Below are positions 37,922 to 51,348 of a stretch of DNA of 64,000 nt, piece after piece. How positions within the stretch are numbered: the first letter of the stretch is position 1; each line of letters begins with the position of its first letter. A program made the translations under genes and the position numbers. The notes beneath the pieces were generated by a model. It saw only the letters and a program-made list of their open reading frames with translations, made no database searches and was not told the DNA's origin. The DNA is from Heracleum sosnowskyi (taxonomy: Eukaryota; Streptophyta; Magnoliopsida; Apiales; Apiaceae), in NCBI GenBank assembly GCA_030848705.1, contig CM061242.1, positions 66,498,564 to 66,562,563 on the forward strand, given 5' to 3'.

Positions 37922-40439
37922 AATTCTATAAATCTATAGGGTCAAACTACGAGAAAATATCCACAAAACGACCCGCTTCGATTTAACCCCGCTTTCCTTG
38001 TATAGATCCCTTAAGAGGTATACGTAATCGGGCGTCCCCTGGTATCGGCTCCAATTCAGGTCCGGACAGCTCCAAATGAAGTTTACTGCAATTCTATAAA
38101 CCCATAGGGTCAAACTACAAGAAAATATCCACAAAACGACCCGCTTCAATTTATCCCCGTTTTCCATGTATAGCTCCCTTAAGAGGTATACGTAATCGGG
38201 CGTCCCCTGGTATCGGCTCCAATTCAGGCCCGTACTGCTCCAAATGAAGTTTTTTGCAATTCTATAAACCTTAGGGTCAAACTAATAGAAAATACCCACA
38301 AAACGACTCGCTTCAATTTATCCCCGTTTTCCTTGTATAGCTCCCTTCAGAGGTATACGTAATCGGGCGTCCCCTGGTATCTGCTCCAATTCAGGTCCAG
38401 ACTGCTCCAAATGAAGTTTTTTGCAATTCTATAAACCCATAGGGTCAAACTACGAGAAAATATCCATAAAACGACCCGCTTCAATTTATCCCCGTTTTCC
38501 TTGTCTAGCTCCCTTCAGAGGTATACGTAATCGGGCGTCCCCTGGTATCTGCTCCAATTCAGGTCCAGACTGCTCCAAATGAAGTTTTTTACAATTCTAT
38601 AAACCTATAGGGTCAAACTACGAGAAAATATCCACAAAATGACCCGCTTCAATTTACCCCCGTTTTCCTTGTATAGCTCCCTTCTGAGGTATACATAATC
38701 GGGTGTCCCCTGGTATCTGCTCAAATTCAGGTCCAGACAGCTCCAAATGAAGTTTTTTGCAATTCTATAAACCTATAGGGTCAAACTACTAGAAAATACC
38801 CACAAAACAACCCGCTTCAATTTATCCCCGTTTTCCTTGTATAGCTCCCTTAGGAGGTAATCGTAATCGGGAGTCCCCTGGTATCTGCTCCAATTCAGGC
38901 CCAGACTGCTCCAAATGAAGTTTTTTGCAATTCTATAAACCCATAGGGTCAAACTACGTGAAAATATCCACAAAATGACCCGCTTCAATTTATCCCCGTT
39001 TTCCTTGTATAGCCCCCTTAAGAGGTATACGTAATCGGGCGTCCCCTGGTATCTGCTCCAATTCAGGCCCGGACTGCTCCAAATGAAGTTTTTTGCAATT
39101 CTATAAATCTATAGGGTCAAACTACGAGAAAATATCCACAAAACGACCCGCTTCAATTTAACCCCGCTTTCCTTGTATAGATCCCTTAAGAGGCATACGT
39201 AATCGGGCGTCCCCTGGTATCGGCTCCAATTCAGGTCCGGACAGCTCCAAATGAAGTTTACTGCAATTCTATAAACCCATAGGGTCAAACTACGAGAAAA
39301 TATCCACAAACGACCCGCTTCAATTTAACCCCGTTTTCCTTGTATAGATCCCTTAAAAGGTATACGTAATCGGGCGTCCCCTGGTATCGGCTCCAATTCA
39401 GGTCCGGACAGCTCCAAATGAAGTTTACTGCAATTCTATAAACCCATAGGGTCAAACTACGAGAAAATATCCACAAAATGACCCGCTTCAATTTATCCCC
39501 GTTTTCCATGTATAGCTCCCTTAAGAGGTATACGTAATCGGGCGTCCCCTGGTATCGGCTCCAAATCAGGCCCGTACTGCTCCAAATGAAGTTTTTTGCA
39601 ATTCTATAAACCTATAGGGTCAAACTACTAGAAAATACCCACAAAACGACTCGCTTCAATTTATCCCCATTTTCCTTGTATAGCTCCCTTCAGAGGTATA
39701 CGTAATCGGGCGTCCCCTGGTATCACCTCCAATTTTGGCCCGGACTGCTCCAAATGAAGTTTTTTGCAATTCTATAAACCCATAGGGTCAAACTACGAGA
39801 AAATATCCATAAAACGACCCGCTTCAATTTATCCCCGTTTTCCTTGTCTAGCTCCCTTCAAAGGTATACGTAATCGGGCGTCCCCTGGTATCTGCTCCAA
39901 TTCAGGTCCAGACTGCTCCAAATGAAGTTTTTTACAATTCTATAAACCCATAGGGTCAAACTACGAGAAAATATCCACAAAATGACCCGCTTCAATTTAT
40001 CCCCGTTTTCCTTGTATAGCTCCCTTCTGAGGTATACATAATCGGGTGTCCCCTGGTATCTGCTCAAATTCAGGTCCAGACAGCTCCAAATGAAATTTTT
40101 TGCAATTCTATAAACCTATAGGGTCAAACTACTAGAAAATACCCACAAAACGACCTGCTTCAATTTATCCCCGTTTTCCTTGTATAGCTCCCTTCTAAGG
40201 TATACATAATCGGGTGTCCCCTGGTATCTGCTCAAATTCAGGTCCAGACAGCTCCAAATGAAGTTTTTTGCAATTCTATAAACATATAGGGTCAAACTAC
40301 TAGAAAATACCCACAAAACGACCCGCTTCAATTTATCCCCGTTTTCCTTGTATAGCTCCCTTAGGAGGTAATCGTAATCGGGAGTCCCCTGGTATCTGCT
40401 CTAATTCAGGCCCAGACTGCTCCAAATGAAGTTGTTTGC
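37922..40439. repeat. 14-mer HOR copy V5, modified by an inserted E monomer
   Basis: Follows V4 at offset 2,351 up to the D monomer at 39,097. A 167-bp E monomer with CTTAAAAGG (39,265) is then present between D and G. The later H monomer has CCAAATCAGG upstream (near 39,562) and TATCACCTCC (near 39,721), and the A/B part is rearranged, with an A monomer repeated near 40,104. Confidence 0.82.
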
Positions 40440-41278
40440 AATTCTATAAATCTATAGGGTCAAACTACGAGAAAATATCCACAAAACGACCCGCTTCAAT
40501 TTAACCCCGCTTTCCTTGTATAGATCCCTTAAGAGGCATACGTAATCGGGCGTCCCCTGGTATCGGCTCCAATTCAGGTCCGGACAGCTCCAAATGAAGT
40601 TTACTGCAATTCTATAAACCCATAGGGTCAAACTACGAGAAAATATCCACAAACGACCCGCTTCAATTTAACCCCGTTTTCCTTGTATAGATCCCTTAAA
40701 AGGTATACGTAATCGGGCGTCCCCTGGTATCGGCTCCAATTCAGGTCCGGACAGCTCCAAATGAAGTTTACTGCAATTCTATAAACCCATAGGGTCAAAC
40801 TACGAGAAAATATCCACAAAACGACCCGCTTCAATTTATCCCCGTTTTCGATGTATAGCTCCCTTAAGAGGTATACGTAATCGGGCGTCCCCTGGTATCT
40901 GCTCCAATTCAGGCCCGAACTGCTCCAAATGAAGTTGTTTGCAATTCTATAAATCTATAGGGTCAAACTACGAGAAAATATCCACAAAACGACCCGCTTC
41001 AATTTATCCCCGTTTTCTTTGTATAGCTCCCTTCAGAGGTATACGTAATCGGGCGTCCCCTGGCATCTGCTCCAATTTTGGCCCGGACTGCTCCAAATGA
41101 AGTTTTTTGCAATTCTATAAACCCATAGGGTCAAACTACGAGAAAATATCCATAAAACGACCCGCTTCAATTTATCCCCGTTTTCCTTGTCTAGCTCCCT
41201 TCAGAGGTATACGTAATCGGGCGTCCCCTGGTATCTGCTCCAATTCAGGTCCAGACTGCTCCAAATGAAGTTTTTTAC
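40440..41278. repeat. Transition segment, five monomers
   Basis: D-E-G-H-F order. The D monomer at 40,440 repeats the one at 39,097 (offset 1,343, eight monomers). The GTTGTTTGC end and the TTTTCGATG form of G appear here for the first time in the window and recur further right, so these tags mark the right-hand lineage. Confidence 0.8.
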
Positions 41279-42453
41279 AATTCTATAAACCCATAGGGTC
41301 AAACTACGAGAAAATATCCACAAAACGACTCGCTTCAATTTATCCCCGTTTTTCTTGTATAGCTCCCTTCTGAGGTATACATAATCGGGTGTCCCCTGGT
41401 ATCTACTCAAATTCAGGTCCAGACAGCTCCAAATGAAGTTTTTTGCAATTCTATAAACCCATAGGGTCAAACTACGAGAAAATATCCACAAAATGACCCG
41501 TTTCAATTTATCCCCGTTTTCCTTGTATAGCCCCCTTAAGAGGTATACGTAATCGAGCGTCCCCTGGTATCTGCTCCAATTCAGGCCCGGACTGCTCCAA
41601 ATGAAGTTTTTTGCAATTCTATAAATCTATAGGGTCAAACTACGAGAAAATATCCACAAAACGACCCGCTTCAATTTATCCCCGCTTTCCTTGTATAGAT
41701 CCCTTAAGAGGTATACGTAATCGGGCGTCCCCTGGTATCGGCTCCAATTCAGGTCCGGACAGCTCCAAATGAAGTTTACTACAATTCTATAAACCCATAG
41801 GGTCAAACTACGAGAAAATATCCACAAAACGACCCGCTTCAATTTATCCCCGTTTTCCATGTATAGCTCCCTTAAGAGGTATACGTAATCGGGCGTCCCC
41901 TGGTATCGGCTCCAATTCAGGCCCGTACTGCTCCAAATGAAGTTTTTTGTAATTCTATAAACCTTAGGGTCAAACTAATAGAAAATACCCACAAAACGAC
42001 TCGCTTCAATTTATCCCCGTTTTCCTTGTATAGCTCCCTTCACAGGTATACGTAATCGGGCGTCCCCTGGTATCTGCTCCAATTCAGGTCCAGACTGCTC
42101 CAAATGAAGTTTTTTGCAATTCTATAAACCCATAGGGTCAAACTACGAGAAAATACCCACAAAACGACCTGCTTCAATTTATCCCCGTTTTCCTTGTATA
42201 GCTCCCTTCTAAGGTATACATAATCGGGTGTCCCCTGGTATCTGCTCAAATTCAGGTCCAGACAGCTCCAAATGAAGTTTTTTGCAATTCTATAAACATA
42301 TAGGGTCAAACTACTAGAAAATACCCACAAAACGACCCGCTTCAATTTATCCCCGTTTTCCTTGTATAGCTCCCTTAGGAGGTAATCGTAATCGGGAGTC
42401 CCCTGGTATCTGCTCTAATTCAGGCCCAGACTGCTCCAAATGAAGTTTTTTGC
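41279..42453. repeat. Heptamer HOR copy W1 (1,175 bp)
   Basis: Starts at 41,279, 41,447, 41,615, 41,783, 41,951, 42,118 and 42,286, in the order A-C-D-G-H-A-B; the H monomer is 167 bp. Markers are CCGTTTTTCTTG, TCTACTCAAATT, AATCGAGCG and CTTCACAGG. Confidence 0.9.
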
Positions 42454-43628
42454 AATTCTATAAACCCATAGGGTCAAACTACGAGAAAATATCCACAAAA
42501 CGACTCGCTTCAATTTATCCCCGTTTTTCTTGTATAGCTCCCTTCTGAGGTATACATAATCGGGTGTCCCCTGGTATCTACTCAAATTCAGGTCCAGACA
42601 GCTCCAAATGAAGTTTTTTGCAATTCTATAAACCCATAGGGTCAAACTACGAGAAAATATCCACAAAATGACCCGTTTCAATTTATCCCCGTTTTCCTTG
42701 TATAGCCCCCTTAAGAGGTATACGTAATCGAGCGTCCCCTGGTATCTGCTCCAATTCAGGCCCGGACTGCTCCAAATGAAGTTTTTTGCAATTCTATAAA
42801 TCTATAGGGTCAAACTACGAGAAAATATCCACAAAACGACCCGCTTCAATTTATCCCCGCTTTCCTTGTATAGATCCCTTAAGAGGTATACGTAATCGGG
42901 CGTCCCCTGGTATCGGCTCCAATTCAGGTCCGGACAGCTCCAAATGAAGTTTACTGCAATTCTATAAACCCATAGGGTCAAACTACGAGAAAATATCCAC
43001 AAAACGACCCGCTTCAATTTATCCCCGTTTTCCATGTATAGCTCCCTTAAGAGGTATACGTAATCGGGCGTCCCCTGGTATCGGCTCCAATTCAGGCCCG
43101 TACTGCTCCAAATGAAGTTTTTTGTAATTCTATAAACCTTAGGGTCAAACTAATAGAAAATACCCACAAAACGACTCGCTTCAATTTATCCCCGTTTTCC
43201 TTGTATAGCTCCCTTCACAGGTATACGTAATCGGGCGTCCCCTGGTATCTGCTCCAATTCAGGTCCAGACTGCTCCAAATGAAGTTTTTTGCAATTCTAT
43301 AAACCCATAGGGTCAAACTACGAGAAAATACCCACAAAACGACCTGCTTCAATTTATCCCCGTTTTCCTTGTATAGCTCCCTTCTAAGGTATACATAATC
43401 GGGTGTCCCCTGGTATCTGCTCAAATTCAGGTCCAGACAGCTCCAAATGAAGTTTTTTGCAATTCTATAAACATATAGGGTCAAACTACTAGAAAATACC
43501 CACAAAACGACCCGCTTCAATTTATCCCCGTTTTCCTTGTATAGCTCCCTTAGGAGGTAATCGTAATCGGGAGTCCCCTGGTATCTGCTCTAATTCAGGC
43601 CCAGACTGCTCCAAATGAAGTTTTTTGC
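42454..43628. repeat. Heptamer HOR copy W2 (1,175 bp)
   Basis: Matches W1 at offset 1,175, with all its markers. A third, distant copy is at 51,349-52,523. W2 is also the left end of the 8,895-bp-offset duplication. Confidence 0.9.
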
Positions 43629-45159
43629 AATTCTATAAACCCATAGGGTCAAACTACGAGAAAATATCCACAAAATGACCCGCTTTAATTTATCCCCGTT
43701 TTCCTTGTATAGCCCCCTTAAGAGGTATACGTAATCGGGCGTCCCCTGGTATCTGCTCCAATTCAGGCCGGGACTACTCCAAATGAAGTTTTTTGCAATT
43801 CTATAAATCTATAGGGTCAAACTACGAGAAAATATCCACAAAACGACCCGCTTCGATTTAACCCCGCTTTCCTTGTATAGATCCCTTAAGAGGTATACGT
43901 AATCGGGCGTCCCCTGGTATCGGCTCCAATTCAGGTCCGGACAGCTCCAAATGAAGTTTACTGCAATTCTATAAACCCATAGGGTCAAACTACAAGAAAA
44001 TATCCACAAAATGACCCGCTTCAATTTATCCCCGTTTTCCATGTATAGCTCCCTTAAGAGGTATACGTAATCGGGCGTCCCCTGGTATCGGCTCCAATTC
44101 AGGCCCGTACTGCTCCAAATGAAGTTTTTTGCAATTCTATAAACCTTAGGGTCAAACTAATAGAAAATACCCACAAAACGACTCGCTTCAATTTATCCCC
44201 GTTTTCCTTGTATAGCTCCCTTCACAGGTATACGTAATCGGGCGTCCCCTGGTATCTGCTCCAATTCAGGTCCAGACTGCTCCAAATGAAGTTTTTTGCA
44301 ATTCTATAAACCCATAGGGTCAAACTACGAGAAAATATCCATAAAACGACCCGCTTCAATTTATCCCCGTTTTCCTTGTCTAGCTCCCTTCAGAGGTATA
44401 CGTAATCGGGCGTCCCCTGGTATCTGCTCCAATTCAGGTCCAGACTGCTCCAAATGAAGTTTTTTACAATTCTATAAACCTATAGGGTCAAACTACGAGA
44501 AAATATCCACAAAATGACCCGCTTCAATTTACCCCCGTTTTCCTTGTATAGCTCCCTTCTGAGGTATACATAATCGGGTGTCCCCTGGTATCTGCTCAAA
44601 TTCAGGTCCAGACAGCTCCAAATGAAGTTTTTTGCAATTCTATAAACCTATAGGGTCAAACTACTAGAAAATACCCACAAAACGACCCGCTTCAATTTAT
44701 CCCCGTTTTCCTTGTATAGCTCCCTTAGGAGGTAATCGTAATCGGGAGTCCCCTGGTATCTGCTCCAATTCAGGCCGAGACTGCTCCAAATGAAGTTTTT
44801 TGCAATTCTATAAACCCATAGGGTCAAACTACATGAAAATATCCACAAAATGACCCGCTTCAATTTATCCCCGTTTTCCTTGTATAGCCCCCTTAAGAGG
44901 TATACGTAACCGGGCGTCCCCTGGTATCTGCTCCAATTCAGGCCCGGACTGCTCCAAATGAAGTTGTTTGCAATTCTATAAATCTATAGGGTCAAACTAC
45001 GAGAAAATATCCACAAAACGACCCGCTTCAATTTAACCCCGCTTTCCTTGTATAGATCCCTTAAGAGGCATACGTAATCGGGCGTCCCCTGGTATCGGCT
45101 CCAATTCAGGTCCGGACAGCTCCAAATGAAGTTTACTGCAAGTCTATAAACCCATAGGG

Positions 45160-47690
45160 TCAAACTACGAGAAAATATCCACAAACGACCCGCTTCAATT
45201 TAACCCCGTTTTCCTTGTATAGATCCCTTAAAAGGTATACGTAATCGGGCGTCCCCTGGTATCGGCTCCAATTCAGGTCCGGACAGCTCCAAATGAAGTT
45301 TACTGCAATTCTATAAACCCATAGGGTCAAACTACGAGAAAATATCCACAAAACGACCCGCTTCAATTTATCCCCGTTTTCGATGTATAGCTCCCTTAAG
45401 AGGTATACGTAATCGGGCGTCCCCTGGTATCTGCTCCAATTCAGGCCCGGACTGCTCCAAATGAAGTTGTTTGCAATTCTATAAATCTATAGGGTCAAAC
45501 TACGAGAAAATATCCACAAAACGACCCGCTTCAATTTAACCCCGCTTTCCTTGTATAGCTCCCTTCAGAGGTATACGTAATCGGGCGTCCCCTGGTATCT
45601 TCTCCAATTTTGGCCCGGACTGCTCCAAATGAAGTTTTTTGCAATTCTATAAACCCATAGGGTCAAACTACGAGAAAATATCCATAAAACGACCCGCTTC
45701 AATTTTATCCCCGTTTTCCTTGTCTAGCTCCCTTCAAAGGTATACGTAATCGGGCGTCCCCTGGTATCTGCTCCAATTCAGGTCCAGACTGCTCCAAATG
45801 AAGTTTTTTACAATTCTATAAACCCATAGGTCAAACTACGAGAAAATATCCACAAAATGACCCGCTTCAATTTATCCCCGTTTTCCTTGTATAGCTCCCT
45901 TCTGAGGTATACATAATCGGGTGTCCCCTGGTATCTGCTCAAATTCAGGACCAGACAGCTCCAAATGAAGTTTTTTGCAATTCTATAAACCTATAGGGTC
46001 AAACTACTAGAAAATACCCACAAAACGACCTGCTTCAATTTATCCCCGTTTTCCTTGTATAGCTCCCTTAGGAGGTAATCGTAATCGGGAGTCCCCTGGT
46101 ATCTGCTCCAATTCAGGCCCGGACTGCTCCAAATGAAGTTTTTTGCAATTCTATAAATCTATAGGGTCAAACTATGAGAAAATATCCACAAAACGACCCG
46201 CTTCAATTTAACCCCGCTTTCCTTGTATAGATCCCTTAAGAGGTATACGTAATCGGGCGTCCCCTGGTATCGGCTCCAATTCAGGTCCGGACAGCTCCAA
46301 ATGAAGTTTACTGCAATTCTATAAACCCATAGGGTCAAACTACGAGAAAATATCCACAAACGACCCGCTTCAATTTAACCCCGTTTTCCTTGTATAGATC
46401 CCTTAAAAGGTATACGTAATCGGGCGTCCCCTGGTATCGGCTCCAATTCAGGTCCGGACAGCTCCAAATGAAGTTTACTGCAATTCTATAAACCCATAGG
46501 GTCAAACTACGAGAAAATATCCACAAAACGACCCGCTTCAATTTATCCCCGTTTTCCATGTATAGCTCCCTTAAGAGGTATACGTAATCGGGCGTCCCCT
46601 GGTATCGGCTCCAATTCAGGCCCGTACTGCTCCAAATGAAGTGTTTTGCAATTCTATAAACCTATAGGGTCAAACTACTAGAAAATACCCACAAAACGAC
46701 TCGCTTCAATTTATCCCCGTTTTCTTTGTATAGCTCCCTTCAGAGGTATACGTAATCGGGCGTCCCCTGGTATCTGCTCCAATTTAGGTCCGGACTGCTC
46801 CAAATGAAGTTTTTTGCAATTCTATAAACCCATAGGGTCAAACTACGAGAAAATATCCATAAAACGACCCGCTTCAATTTATCCCCGTTTTCCTTGTCTA
46901 GCTCCCTTCAGAGGTATACGTAATCGGGCGTCCCCTGGTATCTGCTCCAATTCAGGTCCAGACTGCTCCAAATGAAGTTTTTTACAATTCTATAAACCCA
47001 TAGGGTCAAACTACGAGAAAATATCCACAAAACGACTCGCTTCAATTTATCCCCGTTTTTCTTGTATAGCTCCCTTCTGAGGTATACATAATCGGGTGTC
47101 CCCTGGTATCTACTCAAATTCAGGTCCAGACAGCTCCAAATGAAGTTTTTTGCAATTCTATAAACCCATAGGGTCAAACTACGAGAAAATATCCACAAAA
47201 CGACCCGCTTCAATTTATCCCCGTTTTCGATGTATAGCTCCCTTAAGAGGTATACGTAATCGGGCGTCCCCTGGTATCTGCTCCAATTCAGGCCCGGACT
47301 GCTCCAAATGAAGTTGTTTGCAATTCTATAAATCTATAGGGTCAAACTACGAGAAAATATCCACAAAACGACCCGCTTCAATTTAACCCCGCTTTCCTTG
47401 TATAGCTCCCTTCAGAGGTATACGTAATCGGGCGTCCCCTGGCATCTGCTCCAATTTTGGCCCGGACTGCTCCAAATGAAGTTTTTTGCAATTCTATAAA
47501 CCCATAGGGTCAAACTACGAGAAAATATCCATAAAACGACCCGCTTCAATTTATCCCCGTTTTCCTTGTCTAGCTCCCTTCAAAGGTATACGTAATCGGG
47601 CGTCCCCTGGTATCTGCTCCAATTCAGGTCCAGACTGCTCCAAATGAAGTTTTTTACAATTCTATAAACCCATAGGTCAAACTACGAGAA
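45160..47690. repeat. 15-monomer unit Y1 (2,517 bp)
   Basis: Repeated at offset 2,517 (45,598 with 48,115; 46,159 with 48,676; 46,908 with 49,425). Y1 and Y2 share two private changes absent from X2: TATCTTCTCC near 45,598 and an extra T in CAATTTTATCC near 45,702. Confidence 0.86.
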
Positions 47691-50200
47691 AATATCCACA
47701 AACGACCCGCTTCAATTTAACCCCGTTTTCCTTGTATAGATCCCTTAAAAGGTATACGTAATCGGGCGTCCCCTGGTATCGGCTCCAATTCAGGTCCGGA
47801 CAGCTCCAAATGAAGTTTACTGCAATTCTATAAACCCATAGGGTCAAACTACGAGAAAATATCCACAAAACGACCCGCTTCAATTTATCCCCGTTTTCGA
47901 TGTATAGCTCCCTTAAGAGGTATACGTAATCGGGCGTCCCCTGGTATCTGCTCCAATTCAGGCCCGGACTGCTCCAAATGAAGTTGTTTGCAATTCTATA
48001 AATCTATAGGGTCAAACTACGAGAAAATATCCACAAAACGACCCGCTTCAATTTAACCCCGCTTTCCTTGTATAGCTCCCTTCAGAGGTATACGTAATCG
48101 GGCGTCCCCTGGTATCTTCTCCAATTTTGGCCCGGACTGCTCCAAATGAAGTTTTTTGCAATTCTATAAACCCATAGGGTCAAACTACGAGAAAATATCC
48201 ATAAAACGACCCGCTTCAATTTTATCCCCGTTTTCCTTGTCTAGCTCCCTTCAAAGGTATACGTAATCGGGCGTCCCCTGGTATCTGCTCCAATTCAGGT
48301 CCAGACTGCTCCAAATGAAGTTTTTTACAATTCTATAAACCCATAGGTCAAACTACGAGAAAATATCCACAAAATGACCCGCTTCAATTTATCCCCGTTT
48401 TCCTTGTATAGCTCCCTTCTGAGGTATACATAATCGGGTGTCCCCTGGTATCTGCTCAAATTCAGGACCAGACAGCTCCAAATGAAGTTTTTTGCAATTC
48501 TATAAACCTATAGGGTCAAACTACTAGAAAATACCCACAAAACGACCTGCTTCAATTTATCCCCGTTTTCCTTGTATAGCTCCCTTAGGAGGTAATCGTA
48601 ATCGGGAGTCCCCTGGTATCTGCTCCAATTCAGGCCCGGACTGCTCCAAATGAAGTTTTTTGCAATTCTATAAATCTATAGGGTCAAACTATGAGAAAAT
48701 ATCCACAAAACGACCCGCTTCAATTTAACCCCGCTTTCCTTGTATAGATCCCTTAAGAGGTATACGTAATCGGGCGTCCCCTGGTATCGGCTCCAATTCA
48801 GGTCCGGACAGCTCCAAATGAAGTTTACTGCAATTCTATAAACCCATAGGGTCAAACTACGAGAAAATATCCACAAACGACCCGCTTCAATTTAACCCCG
48901 TTTTCCTTGTATAGATCCCTTAAAAGGTATACGTAATCGGGCGTCCCCTGGTATCGGCTCCAATTCAGGTCCGGACAGCTCCAAATGAAGTTTACTGCAA
49001 TTCTATAAACCCATAGGGTCAAACTACGAGAAAATATCCACAAAACGACCCGCTTCAATTTATCCCCGTTTTCCATGTATAGCTCCCTTAAGAGGTATAC
49101 GTAATCGGGCGTCCCCTGGTATCGGCTCCAATTCAGGCCCGTACTGCTCCAAATGAAGTGTTTTGCAATTCTATAAACCTATAGGGTCAAACTACTAGAA
49201 AATACCCACAAAACGACTCGCTTCAATTTATCCCCGTTTTCTTTGTATAGCTCCCTTCAGAGGTATACGTAATCGGGCGTCCCCTGGTATCTGCTCCAAT
49301 TTAGGTCCGGACTGCTCCAAATGAAGTTTTTTGCAATTCTATAAACCCATAGGGTCAAACTACGAGAAAATATCCATAAAACGACCCGCTTCAATTTATC
49401 CCCGTTTTCCTTGTCTAGCTCCCTTCAGAGGTATACGTAATCGGGCGTCCCCTGGTATCTGCTCCAATTCAGGTCCAGACTGCTCCAAATGAAGTTTTTT
49501 ACAATTCTATAAACCCATAGGGTCAAACTACGAGAAAATATCCACAAAACGACTCGCTTCAATTTATCCCCGTTTTTCTTGTATAGCTCCCTTCTGAGGT
49601 ATACATAATCGGGTGTCCCCTGGTATCTACTCAAATTCAGGTCCAGACAGCTCCAAATGAAGTTTTTTGCAATTCTATAAACCCATAGGGTCAAACTACG
49701 AGAAAATATCCACAAAACGACCCGCTTCAATTTATCCCCGTTTTCGATGTATAGCTCCCTTAAGAGGTATACGTAATCGGGCGTCCCCTGGTATCTGCTC
49801 CAATTCAGGCCCGGACTGCTCCAAATGAAGTTGTTTGCAATTCTATAAGTCTATAGGGTCAAACTACGAGAAAATATCCACAAAACGACCCGCTTCAATT
49901 TAACCCCGCTTTCCTTGTATAGCTCCCTTCAGAGGTATACGTAATCGGGCGTCCCCTGGCATCTGCTCCAATTTTGGCCCGGACTGCTCCAAATGAAGTT
50001 TTTTGCAATTCTATAAACCCATAGGGTCAAACTACGAGAAAATATCCATAAAACGACCCGCTTCAATTTATCCCCGTTTTCCTTGTCTAGCTCCCTTCAA
50101 AGGTATACGTAATCGGGCGTCCCCTGGTATCTGCTCCAATTCAGGTCCAGACTGCTCCAAATGAAGTTTTTTACAATTCTATAAACCCATAGGTCAAACT
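47690..50200. repeat. 15-monomer unit Y2 (2,517 bp)
   Basis: Second Y copy. The junction lies in the monomer at 47,658, which begins CCCATAGGTC (one G lost) like the A monomer of this lineage and continues CACAAACGACC like E. The breakpoint is therefore at about 47,677-47,703. The private changes TATCTTCTCC and the extra T recur here near 48,115 and 48,219. Confidence 0.86.
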
Positions 50201-51348
50201 ACGAGAAAATATCCACAAAATGACCCGCTTCAATTTATCCCCGTTTTCCTTGTATAGCTCCCTTCTGAGGTATACATAATCGGGGGTCCCCTGGTATCTG
50301 CTCAAATTCAGGTCCAGACAGCTCCAAATGAAGTTTTTTGCAATTCTATAAACCTATAGGGTCAAACTACTAGAAAATACCCACAAAACGACCTGCTTCA
50401 ATTTATCCCCGTTTTCCTTGTATAGCTCCCTTAGGAGGTAATCGTAATCGGGAGTCCCCTGGTATCTGCTCCAATTCAGGCCCGGACTGCTCCAAATGAA
50501 GTTTTTTGCAATTCTATAAATCTATAGGGTCAAACTATGAGAAAATATCCAAAAAACGACCCGCTTCAATTTAACCCCGCTTTCCTTGTATAGATCCCTT
50601 AAGAGGTATACGTAATCGGGCGTCCCCTGGTATCGGCTCCAATTCAGGTCCGGACAGCTCCAAATGAAGTTTACTGCAATTCTATAAACCCATAGGGTCA
50701 AACTACGAGAAAATATCCACAAACGACCCGCTTCAATTTAACCCCGTTTTCCTTGTATAGATCCCTTAAAAGGTATACGTAATCGGGCGTCCCCTGGTAT
50801 CGGCTCCAATTCAGGTCCGGACAGCTCCAAATGAAGTTTACTGCAATTCTATAAACCCATAGGGTCAAACTACGAGAAAATATCCACAAAACGACCCGCT
50901 TCAATTTATCCCCGTTTTCCATGTATAGCTCCCTTAAGAGGTATACGTAATCGGGCGTCCCCTGGTATCGGCTCCAATTCAGGCCCGTACTGCTCCAAAT
51001 GAAGTGTTTTGCAATTCTATAAACCTATAGGGTCAAACTACTAGAAAATACCCACAAAACGACTCGCTTCAATTTATCCCCGTTTTCTTTGTATAGTTCC
51101 CTTCAGAGGTATACGTAATCGGGCGTCCCCTGGTATCTGCTCCAATTTAGGTCCGGACTGCTCCAAATGAAGTTTTTTGCAATTCTATAAACCCATAGGG
51201 TCAAACTACGAGAAAATATCCATAAAACGACCCGCTTCAATTTATCCCCGTTTTCCTTGTCTAGCTCCCTTCAGAGGTATACGTAATCGGGCGTCCCCTG
51301 GTATCTGCTCCAATTCAGGTCCAGACTGCTCCAAATGAAGTTTTTTAC
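50185..51348. repeat. Unit Y3, partial copy at offset 1,846
   Basis: Matches 48,339-49,502 at offset 1,846 (48,676 with 50,522; 49,425 with 51,271). It has private changes TCCAAAAAACG near 50,549, GTGTTTTGC near 51,004 and TATAGTTCCC near 51,093. It ends at the F monomer that leads into the W-type heptamer at 51,349. Confidence 0.84.

Larger units (their letters stand above)
42454..51348. repeat. Long segmental unit X1 (8,895 bp, 53 monomers)
   Basis: Its first 4.7 kb reappears at 51,349 at offset 8,895, falling to 8,894 after about 45.7 kb because of an extra T in the left copy. The rest of X1 is made of the 2,517- and 1,846-bp duplications at 45.2-51.3 kb. The 8,895-bp spacing is thus partly produced by later internal growth. 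Confidence 0.85.
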
